NCBI GenBank assembly: GCA_037189845.1 | Contig: JBBCIS010000003.1 | Span: 868,001 to 932,000, forward strand | Reading direction: 5' to 3' | From: JAMLHH01 sp037189845 | GTDB lineage: Bacteria > Bacteroidota > Bacteroidia > Chitinophagales > JADIYW01 | Length of the DNA stretch: 64,000 nt | In this document: positions 55,240-63,731 of the stretch, one piece after another | Numbering within the stretch: the first letter of the stretch is position 1 | Layout: each line of letters begins with the position of its first letter | The notes under the pieces: generated by a model | Databases searched by the model: none | What the model was told of the DNA's origin: nothing | The model's input: the letters and a program-made list of their open reading frames with translations, nothing else | Made by a program: the position numbers and the translations under genes

Positions 55240-56034
55240 ATGTCATTTGCCATCAGTAGTTTACAAAACCCTCGTCTGAAGGAGCTGCGCTTACTCATGG
55301 AGAAATCCAAAGAGCGTCGTGAAACAGGATTATTCGTCATTGACGGTTGGAAAGAAATTATCATGGCAAAAGAGGCCGGGTATTATATTCGTCAGCTATT
55401 TGTGAGAGACGGATCTACCTATAAGAAAGAGATAGATGAATTGTGGCCGGAAAACAGGCCTGAAAGTGTAAAAGTTTTCAGAGATATCTTTGACAAGCTG
55501 GCTTATCGAGGGATTACTTCCGGAGCGATCGCCGTTGCTGAAGCCAGAAGTCATCGGTTAGAAGACTTGAATTTAAGTGTAAATCCCGTAGTATTGGTAC
55601 TGGATGCAGTCGAAAAGCCGGGCAATCTGGGAGCAATGATACGTACAGCTGACGCTACCGCTGCGGATGCCGTCATTTGTTGTGATACAGCTACAGATTT
55701 ATACAATCCCAATGTCATCCGTTCCAGTGTAGGATGTGTTTTTGGAGTACCGGTAGCTTTAGCATCAAGAGAGGAGACAATAGAATGGCTGAAATCCAAT
55801 AAAATACAAATCCTGACTACTTCGCTGAAAGCTTCTGTCGTATATACGAAAGCAGATTTGACTAAGGCAACAGCATTTGTTCTGGGAACAGAAGCAACGG
55901 GAGTAGACCCGGTCTGGGAAGAGACATCAGAGCAGAATGTCATATTGCCTATGCTCGGGAAAAATGATTCTCTGAACGTTTCAAATACTGCTGCAGTGCT
56001 GTTGTACGAAACATTGAGACAAAGAGGATTGTGA
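55240..56034 (+). CDS. TrmH/SpoU-family RNA 2'-O-methyltransferase
   Basis: 264 residues from ATG 55240. N-terminal SpoU substrate-binding-like region (SLQNPRLKELRLLMEKSKER, RETGLFVIDGWKEI) and the SPOUT knot: LVLDAVEKPGNLGAMIRTAD (motif 1), CDTATDLYNPNVIRSSVGCVF (motif 2, in part), FVLGTEATGVDP and LPMLGKNDSLNVSNTAAVLLYE (motif 3). It methylates ribose 2'-OH in tRNA or rRNA; the exact nucleotide is not predictable. Stands alone, 81 bp before gcvH. Confidence 0.92.
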   Translation: MSFAISSLQNPRLKELRLLMEKSKERRETGLFVIDGWKEIIMAKEAGYYIRQLFVRDGSTYKKEIDELWPENRPESVKVFRDIFDKLAYRGITSGAIAVAEARSHRLEDLNLSVNPVVLVLDAVEKPGNLGAMIRTADATAADAVICCDTATDLYNPNVIRSSVGCVFGVPVALASREETIEWLKSNKIQILTTSLKASVVYTKADLTKATAFVLGTEATGVDPVWEETSEQNVILPMLGKNDSLNVSNTAAVLLYETLRQRGL

Positions 56035-56092
56035 TACAGGAACTCAATATTGTATTGCTTAAAATCGAGTACGATTTTTAAATATAATCTCT

Positions 56093-56100
56093 TACTTTTG
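56093..56100 (+). promoter_or_regulatory. -7 element of gcvH
   Basis: TACTTTTG matches TAnnTTTG and ends 15 nt before ATG 56116, predicting a leader of about 9 nt. Confidence 0.5.
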
Positions 56101-56115
56101 GGAAAATTCTTAATC

Positions 56116-56493
56116 ATGAATGTTCCGGCAGATTTAAAGTATTCAAAAGAGCACGAGTGGGTTCGTGTAGAAGGTGATGTGGCAATAATCGGTATTACTG
56201 ATTTCGCACAGGGTGAATTAGGTGATATTATCTACGTAGATATCGAGACTGTAGGAGAAGAGTTAAGTGCAAATGATGTTTTCGGTTCTGTTGAAGCTGT
56301 GAAAACTGTTTCAGACTTATTTTTGCCGGTTTCAGGTGAGATCATCGAATTAAATGCAAAGCTTGCTGATGAGCCGGAGCTTGTAAATACTGATCCTTAT
56401 GGTGATGGCTGGATGATAAAGCTAAAAATTGCTGATGCTTCGGAATTGGATGCTTTATTGGGTGCTGACGCATACAAAGCTGCCATCAGCTAA
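56116..56493 (+). CDS. gcvH: Glycine cleavage system H protein
   Basis: 125 residues from ATG 56116; the in-frame extension to 56050 crosses the promoter. The lipoyl-accepting lysine is Lys63 in SVEAVKTVSDL. LKYSKEHEWVRVEGD at the start and NTDPYGDGWMIKLK near the end are H-protein hallmarks. It shuttles the aminomethyl group between the P, T and L proteins in the cytoplasm. The partner genes gcvT and gcvP are not in the window. Ends at a terminator 26 bp downstream, though vanZ could be read through. Confidence 0.96.
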   Translation: MNVPADLKYSKEHEWVRVEGDVAIIGITDFAQGELGDIIYVDIETVGEELSANDVFGSVEAVKTVSDLFLPVSGEIIELNAKLADEPELVNTDPYGDGWMIKLKIADASELDALLGADAYKAAIS

Positions 56494-56518
56494 AAAAGAA
56501 TACTCAGATTTTTTATAC

Positions 56519-56550
56519 AAGCCACGAAAATTCATCGTGGCTTTTTTATT
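56519..56550 (+). terminator. Terminator after gcvH
   Basis: AAGCCACGA (56519-56527) pairs with TCGTGGCTT (56535-56543), 7-nt loop, then TTTTATTTTA. It precedes the vanZ start at 56559 closely. Confidence 0.85.
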
Positions 56551-56558
56551 TTACCTTC

Positions 56559-56954
56559 ATGTTTAAAAATCCGTTTCTTCGCTGGGTCATTTTGCTGGCT
56601 TACATAGCAGTTGTCTATTATATCTGCCTGTCGCCAAGCGATACATTTAAGAGTAATAGTTTTTTAGATAAAATTTATTTTGATAAATGGGTGCACGTCA
56701 TGATGTACTTTGGTGTATGGACACTACTGGTCTGGAAATTTAAAGGTCCGGGAAGATTGAATCATGACAGAAGGAAAATATTTACCTGGTCGATTGTAAT
56801 AGCCCTGTTTATGGGAGGTTCAATAGAGTACCTGCAAGGTCAGACCGGCAGAGCGATGGATTGGACAGACCAACTGGCAAATTTTGGAGGTATGCTGCTT
56901 GCCTGGTGGTTCTGGATAAAATTTGAATATAAATGGCCTATGTATAAATGGTGA
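56559..56954 (+). CDS. VanZ-family membrane protein
   Basis: 131 residues with four hydrophobic helices: LRWVILLAYIAVVYYICLS first, then FGVWTLLVWKF, FTWSIVIALFMGGSIEYLQ and a last one. DKIYFDKWVHVMMYFGVW and SIEYLQGQTGRAMDWTDQLAN carry the VanZ pattern (KxxHxxxYxxL; EYxQxxxxxRxxxxxD). VanZ-like proteins are small inner membrane proteins of unclear role. In Bacteroidota the gene commonly neighbours gcvH, as here. The short distance to the gcvH terminator suggests weak read-through or a promoter within the hairpin region. Confidence 0.87.
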   Translation: MFKNPFLRWVILLAYIAVVYYICLSPSDTFKSNSFLDKIYFDKWVHVMMYFGVWTLLVWKFKGPGRLNHDRRKIFTWSIVIALFMGGSIEYLQGQTGRAMDWTDQLANFGGMLLAWWFWIKFEYKWPMYKW

Positions 56955-57171
56955 TCCCCAACTGGTTGATTAATAGTATATGCTGTTGGTTTTAATGAAT
57001 TAACAGAGCTTTTTTAATTTCCTTTCAGGCTGGAATGTTAATTGATTATAAACAACATTTCTTACAAATTGTAATACATTTATTTTTAGTAAATTTTTAT
57101 ACTAAATTGATTTTTAAAACTTTAACTTTAATAATAATGATTATTTGTTAATAAGTTAGTTGTATTCTTAA

Positions 57172-57203
57172 TTTGTTCTGTAACTATGTGCTCCATATTT
57201 TTG
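57172..57203 (+). promoter_or_regulatory. Strong Bacteroidetes-type promoter in the vanZ-DinB gap
   Basis: TTTG at 57172-57175, a 20-bp spacer and TATTTTTG at 57196-57203 match the -33/-7 consensus. Transcription would start near 57210, more than 320 nt before the next gene. Confidence 0.6.
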
Positions 57204-57209
57204 TATCGT

Positions 57210-57475
57210 CCCTATTAGCTCACTATGAAAACAAATAGGCACTGTTCAAGCTGCTTGTTTTACACAACAACAAGAAGTTAAAACCAGGTTCTTTGAAAGT
57301 ATGATGATATTTGGAATGAGTAAATCCATAACTCGCAGAAGTACCCTCTTCTTCTGTTTTCCCCAATAATGTTCTGAATATCATCTCATACCGGAAAAGG
57401 AATTTAAAAGTGCATTTGTCTATAAACTATTGGTCGTCTTTGGGTTTTTCAAAGTCGATCAATAGTCATTTATCC
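57210..57475 (+). ncRNA. Candidate small RNA or long structured leader
   Basis: Begins downstream of the strong promoter and contains no plausible protein-coding frame. Near its end CTATTG...CAATAG (57427-57465) closes an approximately 16-bp stem (one G-U pair, one U-U mismatch) with a 7-nt loop GGTTTTT. The tail is not U-rich, so it may continue into the DinB gene as a leader. No match to a known RNA family was recognised. Confidence 0.4.
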
Positions 57476-57534
57476 TGAAAAACCATCCTTGATTAACTTC
57501 AGAAAATCACTAATTTGGGATAAATTTTAAGCCA

Positions 57535-58077
57535 ATGAATTATCAGGCTGATAAGAAATCAGATTTATTGAAACAGCTCGATCTTCTGTCAGAGGAATAT
57601 CGGAAAGTCATTGCTGAAACATCCATAGATCATATGAATTTACAGGTAGATGGCAAATGGAGTATTTATCAAAATATTGACCATATCAATAAGTCCAATA
57701 AACTGACAGCAGTGGGGTACATGACTCCTAAATTTATGTTGCAGACACTGTTTGGGAAATCAAAAAATGGCTCACGTACTACGGAAGAAATCATTCATTT
57801 GTATCAGGCAGAGCTTCAAAATGGTGCAAAATCTCCTAAATTATTTGAGGCAGGCGCTTCAAAAATAAAAGAAAGCAGTTCGCTCCTGCAAAAGTATAAT
57901 GATCAGATCTCTTCTTTGAAAAGCCAGGTTGAATCATGGTCTGATGAAGAACTCAATATTTACAGAATGAAGCATCCTATACTGGGAAACCTTACCGGAA
58001 AGGAAATGCTCAGCTTTACTGTTTATCATCAGTTTCATCATTTGAACACCATTCAGAGAATTCTGGATAGGGTATAA
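57535..58077 (+). CDS. DinB-family protein
   Basis: 180 residues, four-helix bundle of the DinB/YfiT type. Putative metal ligands are in QNIDHINKSNK near residue 48 and YHQFHHLNTIQRIL near the C-terminus. DinB-like proteins are metal-dependent thiol transferases or hydrolases of mostly unknown substrate. It lies behind a long leader or ncRNA and ends 68 bp from the convergent helicase gene. Confidence 0.8.
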   Translation: MNYQADKKSDLLKQLDLLSEEYRKVIAETSIDHMNLQVDGKWSIYQNIDHINKSNKLTAVGYMTPKFMLQTLFGKSKNGSRTTEEIIHLYQAELQNGAKSPKLFEAGASKIKESSSLLQKYNDQISSLKSQVESWSDEELNIYRMKHPILGNLTGKEMLSFTVYHQFHHLNTIQRILDRV

Positions 58078-58145
58078 AGTACTTTGTTCAATCCAAGCTA
58101 TAGGAGCGAGGCTACTCACGCTAACAACATCAAAGAATAATATAT

Positions 58146-60524
58146 TTATTCTTCCAGAATCTGCAGCTTGGCAAATTTCAGCATAATCTTTTTCTGTCCG
58201 TGGAGGTCAAAAAAGATAGTTGCCATGATATTTTCACCTTTACCTTCCAGTTGCTGAATCTTTCCTCTTTCAAATTTTTCATGAAAGACTATATCATTTT
58301 GCTTTAGCTTCCTCAAATCAGAAGGCACAAAAGCATGTGAAGAAGCAGAAACTCTGGATAATGATGTTTTTTCTCCTGCTCTCATATCTGTCCTTTGCGA
58401 GATAGATCTGTTCGGTGCCGGCGAAGATGCAACTGCATTGCTCTGCTGTGTCCTTTTCATATACCAGGGCTTATCTGATGCTTCGGAATCTTGACTATAG
58501 ACATCTGCCTGCTGACGGGTCAATGGTCGCTGAGAAAAAGTTGCCGCGTTAGGCCTGATTCCCTGTATATCCAGATTATTTAATCCTACTTCTTCAATAA
58601 ATCTGCTGACATCGTTGTACTGGATACTTCCAAACTTTACCCTTGTATTGGCATAGGAAAGGAACAGTCGGTCCTGGGCTCTTGTGATAGCCACATAGAA
58701 CAGGCGTCTTTCCTCTTCCAGCTCATCTCTGGTATTCAAAGATAGCATTGAAGGGAAAAGATTTTCTTCCAGACCTACTACGAATACAGAAGGAAACTCC
58801 AATCCCTTGGATGCGTGGATAGTCATCATTTTGACCTTATTGGGGTCTTTGTCATCTCCATCCTGATCTGTCAGCAAGGATATTTGTTGTAAATAAGCTG
58901 CAAGGTCATTCTCCGGAGCGACTTCATCTTCTTCCAGAGCATCCTTTTCAGCCATTGTATATGACTTGATTCCACTCAATAGCTCCTGCACGTTTTCGTA
59001 CCTGCTGATCCCTTCAGCGGTTTTATCCAGAAAGAGATTTTCAAGCAAACCGGTCTGCCGGCCTATCATCTCCGCCATTTCGTAAGCATTTTTTGTTTTC
59101 AGCTGAGCCTGGAAGCTCTGCATCATCATGCTAAAATTGTACAGCTGCTGATACGCGCTGCGTGTCACCTGCGGAATTCTTTCCGGGTGGCGGATCATTT
59201 CCCACATCGGTACATTCTGCTGGTTTGCACCGACAATAATTCTGTCTATAGATGTCTGGCCGATCCCTTTGGTTAAGCCTAAAATTCTTTTGAGCGCTTC
59301 TTCGTCATTCAGATTGACCAGCAACCTGAGATATGCTACAAAATCTTTGATCTCCTTTCTGTGATAAAATGACATTCCGCCATAAATCCGGTATGGAATG
59401 TTCAGCCTTCTTAGAGATTCCTCCAGTGCACGGGATTGAGAGTTGGTGCGGTACAGAATCGCAAAATCCTGATTGGAGAGCTGATATCTCATCTTTTGCT
59501 CAAAGATGGATTCTGCTACCATTCTGGCTTCTTCACTTTCGTTACCGGCACGGAAAACCTTGATTTTATCTCCTTCAGATTTATCTGTCCAGATGAGCTT
59601 TCTGATCTGATTTTTATTCTTGCTAATGACCTCATTGGCAGCATGAACGATAAAAGGAGTAGAGCGATAATTCTGCTCCAGCTTATACACTTTCAGATCC
59701 GGGTAATCTTTCTCAAAATTCAGGATATTGGCAATAGTAGCGCCACGGAATGCATAGATACTCTGAGCGTCATCTCCTACTACACAGATGTTTTCATGAA
59801 TAGCTGCCAGTTTTTTCACAATAGAATACTGCGCAAAGTTGGTATCCTGAAACTCATCTATCATCAGATGGGTAAACCTCTTCTGATATTTATATAAGAC
59901 TTCAGGATGGTTCTCGAGCAGCTCATGTGTTTTCATCAGCAAGTCATCGAAATCCATAGCTCCTGCTTTGAAGAGACGGCCTTGATATTTTTCATACAGC
60001 TTGCCTATAAGCGGCCTGCCCATCTGTTCGTCTTCAGCAGCGAAATCCAGATTTGTCTGATAATCTTCGGGACCGATTAAGCTGTTTTTAGCAGAAGATA
60101 TTCTGAAATATACGTTGGAAGGTTTGTACATTTTGTCGTTCAGACCTTCTTCTTTGATGATCCCTTTCAACAGACTTTTGGCATCATCGGTATCGTAAAT
60201 GGTAAAGTTGGTGGGATATCCGAGCTTGTGGGCTTCCATTCTTAAAATCCGGGCAAAGACAGAGTGAAATGTTCCCATGAAAAGATTTCTGGCTTCATTA
60301 CCCACGATATGCTGAATTCTTTCACGCATTTCTGCAGCAGCTTTATTCGTAAAAGTCAATGCAAGAATTCTGAATGGGTCGATTCCTTTCTGAATCAGAT
60401 AAGCCATGCGGTAGGTCAATACTCTTGTTTTTCCGGAACCCGGACCAGCTATAATCATGACGGGACCATCTACAGTGCTAACTGCCTGACCCTGAACATC
60501 ATTGAGCTCTTTCAAAATATCCAT
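58146..60524 (-). CDS. uvrD: UvrD/PcrA-family DNA helicase
   Basis: 792 residues from ATG 60524; the longer frame to 60548 is less likely because TATCTTAG sits about 15 nt ahead. Superfamily 1 motifs: Walker A AGPGSGKTR (Gly27-Thr33), FTNKAAAEMRERI (Ia), LMIDEFQDTNFAQ (II), VVGDDAQSIYAFRGA (III), EQNYRSTPFIV (IV), MTIHASKGLEFPSVFVVGLE (V) and ITRAQDRLFLS (VI). The C-terminal KQNDIVFHEKFERGKIQQ is the PcrA-type tudor-like tail. Translocates 3'-5' on ssDNA in repair and replication. Full length and intact. Convergent with the DinB gene. Confidence 0.95.
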   Translation of the reverse strand: MDILKELNDVQGQAVSTVDGPVMIIAGPGSGKTRVLTYRMAYLIQKGIDPFRILALTFTNKAAAEMRERIQHIVGNEARNLFMGTFHSVFARILRMEAHKLGYPTNFTIYDTDDAKSLLKGIIKEEGLNDKMYKPSNVYFRISSAKNSLIGPEDYQTNLDFAAEDEQMGRPLIGKLYEKYQGRLFKAGAMDFDDLLMKTHELLENHPEVLYKYQKRFTHLMIDEFQDTNFAQYSIVKKLAAIHENICVVGDDAQSIYAFRGATIANILNFEKDYPDLKVYKLEQNYRSTPFIVHAANEVISKNKNQIRKLIWTDKSEGDKIKVFRAGNESEEARMVAESIFEQKMRYQLSNQDFAILYRTNSQSRALEESLRRLNIPYRIYGGMSFYHRKEIKDFVAYLRLLVNLNDEEALKRILGLTKGIGQTSIDRIIVGANQQNVPMWEMIRHPERIPQVTRSAYQQLYNFSMMMQSFQAQLKTKNAYEMAEMIGRQTGLLENLFLDKTAEGISRYENVQELLSGIKSYTMAEKDALEEDEVAPENDLAAYLQQISLLTDQDGDDKDPNKVKMMTIHASKGLEFPSVFVVGLEENLFPSMLSLNTRDELEEERRLFYVAITRAQDRLFLSYANTRVKFGSIQYNDVSRFIEEVGLNNLDIQGIRPNAATFSQRPLTRQQADVYSQDSEASDKPWYMKRTQQSNAVASSPAPNRSISQRTDMRAGEKTSLSRVSASSHAFVPSDLRKLKQNDIVFHEKFERGKIQQLEGKGENIMATIFFDLHGQKKIMLKFAKLQILEE

Positions 60525-60691
60525 TACGCTAAGATACGGAGTAGGCATTTATGGTTGAACGTTTTTTTGTTGATGGTTGAATGGTTTTGACTGTAGAATC
60601 CGTTTTTGATGGACAATATGACAAGTTTGAGCGGGAATTTTTCAGCTCAAAAGGCATTTTTTCCGTATATTTATTTGTAAAGCATCAGCTC

Positions 60692-60928
60692 ATGACAATT
60701 ATCACTATCACTAAAGGTTCGAAAGAAGAAATAGATTTGTTGGTGGACTATGCCCAAAAATTAGGAGTGGAAATTTCTGTGTCTGACGAAATGCCAATTG
60801 TGAAAGCGCAAAAGGCCAATAAAAAAGAGTTAATAAACCAGTTGTCCCAAAAGACCAATCGCAACATTTCAAAGAGGTTACTTGATCTGCACAACATATC
60901 TTCCGCACATGATAGTCATAACAGATAG
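60692..60928 (+). CDS. Putative antitoxin paired with PIN toxin
   Basis: 78 residues from ATG 60692, chosen over 60581 because the upstream residues look non-coding. The sequence MTIITITKGSKEEIDLLVDY is mixed helix and strand with many lysines, and the second half is predicted helix (KKELINQLSQKTNRNISKRL). No known antitoxin family was recognised with certainty, but small size, position and the 20-nt overlap with the PIN gene are the classic type II toxin-antitoxin arrangement. It would bind and neutralise the PIN toxin and probably repress the operon. No obvious operator palindrome seen. Confidence 0.65.
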   Translation: MTIITITKGSKEEIDLLVDYAQKLGVEISVSDEMPIVKAQKANKKELINQLSQKTNRNISKRLLDLHNISSAHDSHNR

Positions 60929-61346
60929 TAATATTCTGTATAGTGCGCTGATAACACCTAATGGTGTAGTAGCTAAAATTTTAAAAGACAAAAGCAGTAT
61001 TCAGTTTTTTGCTCCAAATTATCTGGTTGAAGAAATAAATGAACATTCGGAAGAGTTAGCATGTTCATTGGGAAAAACGAGAAAACAAATTCTCACCGAT
61101 TTTAAACATTTAACAAAGAGAGTCAATATAATAGATGCTGCTCTGGTTCCGAAAGAATGTGTTCAGGATGCTTTGGAAATAGTCAAAGATATAGATGTGG
61201 ATGATGTGTTTTTTGTTGCACTTCATCTGTTTCTGAAACACAAAATATGGACTTCTGATAAAGTGCTTATCAAAGGGTTGAAAAATAAAAATTACGATAT
61301 CTGCATAACTACTTCCGAGCTGAAAAAACACTTGTATAAAAAGTAA
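60909..61346 (+). CDS. PIN-domain ribonuclease toxin
   Basis: 145 residues from ATG 60909 (MIVITDSNILYSALI, a typical PIN start). Acidic residues fit the PIN metal site: Asp6, Glu41 or Glu42, Asp98/Asp99 (DVDDVFFVALHLFLK), and Asp117 in IWTSDKVLIKGL. PIN toxins cleave RNA, often tRNA or rRNA. The gene starts 20 nt inside the 3' end of the small antitoxin gene, so translation is coupled. VapC-like by fold, but the partner is not a recognised VapB. Confidence 0.82.
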   Translation: MIVITDSNILYSALITPNGVVAKILKDKSSIQFFAPNYLVEEINEHSEELACSLGKTRKQILTDFKHLTKRVNIIDAALVPKECVQDALEIVKDIDVDDVFFVALHLFLKHKIWTSDKVLIKGLKNKNYDICITTSELKKHLYKK

Positions 61347-61453
61347 TCCTGAATTGAGAATTTTACTCTTCATAAGATTAGTTTTGTCCTAATCGCACTT
61401 CGGAAATCCTAAATCGTCAATCATTAATCAATGCTTTTTTGGATATTTGCTAT

Positions 61454-62119
61454 ATGTTTCTCGAATTAGCCAAAGCTCTTGAAAAACAATTAGGTGAACC
61501 GTTGCCCGGAATAGTGGCTCAGGGTAAAATGAAACCATTTTTACCGACAGCTCCATCATTGGATTTTCCGGAATCTAAAACAGCCAGAGAAAGCGCAGTA
61601 TTGGCTTTACTTTATCCTAAAGAAGATGTTCCGCATATTTTGTTGATAGAACGGAATATTTATAATGGTGCGCATAGCGGTCAAATCAGCCTGCCCGGAG
61701 GCAAGCTCGAATTTCGTGAGACGTATAAAGATGCCGCTGTCAGAGAGACGAAAGAAGAAGTGGGCATCGATAAAGGGAACTATGATATTATCGGAGAGCT
61801 GTCCAAAATTTATGTAGCGGCAAGTGATTTTAATATACAGCCTATTGTAGCAGTGACAGACAAGCCGTTGATCATTCAGCCGGATGTGAGAGAGGTTGCA
61901 CAGATTTTGGAAACACCGCTTCCTTATTTTTTCGAATTGGAAAGAAGAAAGCAAAGGCTCATCAAAAATGCAATGGGTTTTGAATTAATGGCACCATATT
62001 TTGATGTTCACGACAGGACTTTATGGGGAGCAACTGCTATGATCTTAAGTGAATTGGTAGAAATTATACAGCAGGCTCCTCAGCAATATCTGAAATATTC
62101 GTCAGCTTCTAACCAATAA
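61454..62119 (+). CDS. NUDIX hydrolase (CoA pyrophosphatase-like)
   Basis: 221 residues from ATG 61454 (a TTG at 61439 is less likely). The Nudix box GGKLEFRETYKDAAVRETKE followed by EVGI holds the expected G-x5-E-x7-REUxEExGU residues. NGAHSGQISLPGGK just before it is the UPF0035-type signature of CoA pyrophosphatases, and the PLPYFFEL segment is also family-like. It would cleave CoA or related nucleotide diphosphates. Single gene. Confidence 0.88.
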   Translation: MFLELAKALEKQLGEPLPGIVAQGKMKPFLPTAPSLDFPESKTARESAVLALLYPKEDVPHILLIERNIYNGAHSGQISLPGGKLEFRETYKDAAVRETKEEVGIDKGNYDIIGELSKIYVAASDFNIQPIVAVTDKPLIIQPDVREVAQILETPLPYFFELERRKQRLIKNAMGFELMAPYFDVHDRTLWGATAMILSELVEIIQQAPQQYLKYSSASNQ

Positions 62120-62293
62120 CAGATAATTGCTCTGCAAGAGAAGCTGATTGACAGAAGATCTGATAAATAACCTTCCTTTCGCGCAAAGAATCCCAAACAC
62201 AATTTCTCTAACCATAATTTGTGATTTGTTGGTATATTTTGAAAGAATCATGCAAAAAAGATTTTTAAATAGATATATTTGAATAAACCCATT

Positions 62294-62989
62294 ATGGATA
62301 TGTCTAAAAAAATCAAACTATTAGCTTTATTTGTAACTTGTTTTTTTGTAAATGTGAATGCAAATGAATTCAGAATATTTGCAGGGCCATCATTTTCAAA
62401 AATCGTCTCTAATGCTCCCGGAATAGGCTATTCTCCGGAAATGAAATTCAGAACTGCATTTCATGCTGGTGTAGGGTATGAGATAGAATTACATAAAAAT
62501 TTTGCATTAGAGCCAAGATTACAATTCAGCTCAAAAGGGATAAAATACAGAGGTATTGCTGTCGTGGTAGATTACGAGGACTATGGAGACTATATTTATG
62601 GTACATCGGTATTACGCACCAATTATTTAGAAATACCATTGATGGCAAAGGCCGTTTTACCTATAGATGAAACAAAAAAGATCAGTGTGGGTATAGGACC
62701 TTATGCAGGAATTGGGTTGAATGGAAAAGTCGTTTCAAAAATTGATGATTTTAATGAAAAAGAAACGCAGAAGATAGAATTTGGGAGTGAGGGAATGAGA
62801 AGATTTGACATGGGTTTGAAAATAGAGGGAGGTTTCTCTTTTAAAAACTATTCTATCCATCTGTTCTATGACCAGGGTTTTATTAGTATGATCAATCCTG
62901 TTGAAGCAGGTGGTAGTATGAGAAATCGTTCTTTGGGTGTTTCTCTGGGGTACGCCATTACTTCAAAGCAAAAAAATGATAAAAATTAA
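62294..62989 (+). CDS. Outer membrane beta-barrel protein (PorT-like fold), copy 1
   Basis: 231 residues from ATG 62294 (ATG 62300 is an alternative). Signal peptide MSKKIKLLALFVTCFFVNVNA. The rest is an eight-strand type barrel (FHAGVGYEIELHKNFALEPR; YLEIPLMAKAVLPI; KISVGIGPYAGIGLNGKV) like outer membrane beta-barrel domain 2 proteins. NYLEIPLMAK is a recurrent family signature. Its last 14 nt overlap the next barrel gene, and both products share size and order, so they probably arose by tandem duplication. Confidence 0.82.
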   Translation: MDMSKKIKLLALFVTCFFVNVNANEFRIFAGPSFSKIVSNAPGIGYSPEMKFRTAFHAGVGYEIELHKNFALEPRLQFSSKGIKYRGIAVVVDYEDYGDYIYGTSVLRTNYLEIPLMAKAVLPIDETKKISVGIGPYAGIGLNGKVVSKIDDFNEKETQKIEFGSEGMRRFDMGLKIEGGFSFKNYSIHLFYDQGFISMINPVEAGGSMRNRSLGVSLGYAITSKQKNDKN

Positions 62990-63662
62990 AAAAGTCCTCT
63001 TCCCTTTACTCATATTTAGCACGGGAATAACTCTCTCAGTAGCCAGGGATAAGGTATTTGTGGGTGGATTAAATATTTCTCACGGAGTAGATGCCGGAAG
63101 AAACAACAAGAAAATTTATCCGCCGATTATTGGAGGAAATGCCGGAGTTTTCTTTGAAAAAAATAAAGCCGGACAACAATTCGAGTTTACGCCCGGGTTT
63201 ATGTGGATGAACAAAGGATTTCGGGATAATACACAATATTATGGAGACAATGGCTACTATGAATTGTCGAAAGTAAGGTACCGGATGAACTACATTGAGG
63301 TTTTGATGCTGACAAAATGGAATCTCTCTTTGAAAAATGATTATAGATTTCATTTGTCGGTTGGTCCGTCTTTCTGCTTTGAATTTTTTTCCAGGAATAT
63401 TACGAAGACCATCACTCCGGACTATACCAGAAAAAAAGAGTCTACCGGAATTCTTACCTTTTTTGAATTGGGAATGTGGATGAGTGCCGGATTTGATCAC
63501 AAAAAAATGACCTACAGGTTGGTGGTGGATCAGGGACTGTTAAATCTTCTTAGTTTAGGTACTCAGGACGGCGGCGGTATATACAGAAACAGGGTGATTG
63601 GTCTTTCTGTCGGATTGATCGTTCCGGATGGTAAGAAAGAAAACACAAAGAAAGATTTATAA
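62976..63662 (+). CDS. Outer membrane beta-barrel protein (PorT-like fold), copy 2
   Basis: 228 residues from ATG 62976, which gives the signal peptide MIKIKKVLFPLLIFSTGITLSVA. Same layout as the preceding gene: FEFTPGFMWMNKGFRDNT, MNYIEVLMLTKWNLSLK, LSVGPSFCFEFF, DQGLLNLL and a final GLSVGLIVP. The pair ends 69 bp from the convergent 3' end of sprA. Function unknown; proximity to a T9SS component is suggestive but PorT proper is not identified here. Confidence 0.78.
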   Translation: MIKIKKVLFPLLIFSTGITLSVARDKVFVGGLNISHGVDAGRNNKKIYPPIIGGNAGVFFEKNKAGQQFEFTPGFMWMNKGFRDNTQYYGDNGYYELSKVRYRMNYIEVLMLTKWNLSLKNDYRFHLSVGPSFCFEFFSRNITKTITPDYTRKKESTGILTFFELGMWMSAGFDHKKMTYRLVVDQGLLNLLSLGTQDGGGIYRNRVIGLSVGLIVPDGKKENTKKDL

Positions 63663-63731
63663 GGCATAGAACGATTGAAGATAATCTTCAATTTTTAGGA
63701 GGGTTTAGTTCCGATTCAATAAGTTGATTAC

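Larger units (their letters stand above)
56955..57534. other. 580-bp gene-free gap with promoter and hairpin
   Basis: No convincing reading frame on either strand. It is AT-rich to about 57170, then holds a textbook promoter (57172-57203), two tiny frames (57225-57281, 18 codons; from 57302, 22 codons) of doubtful value, and a long hairpin (57427-57465). Confidence 0.6.
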
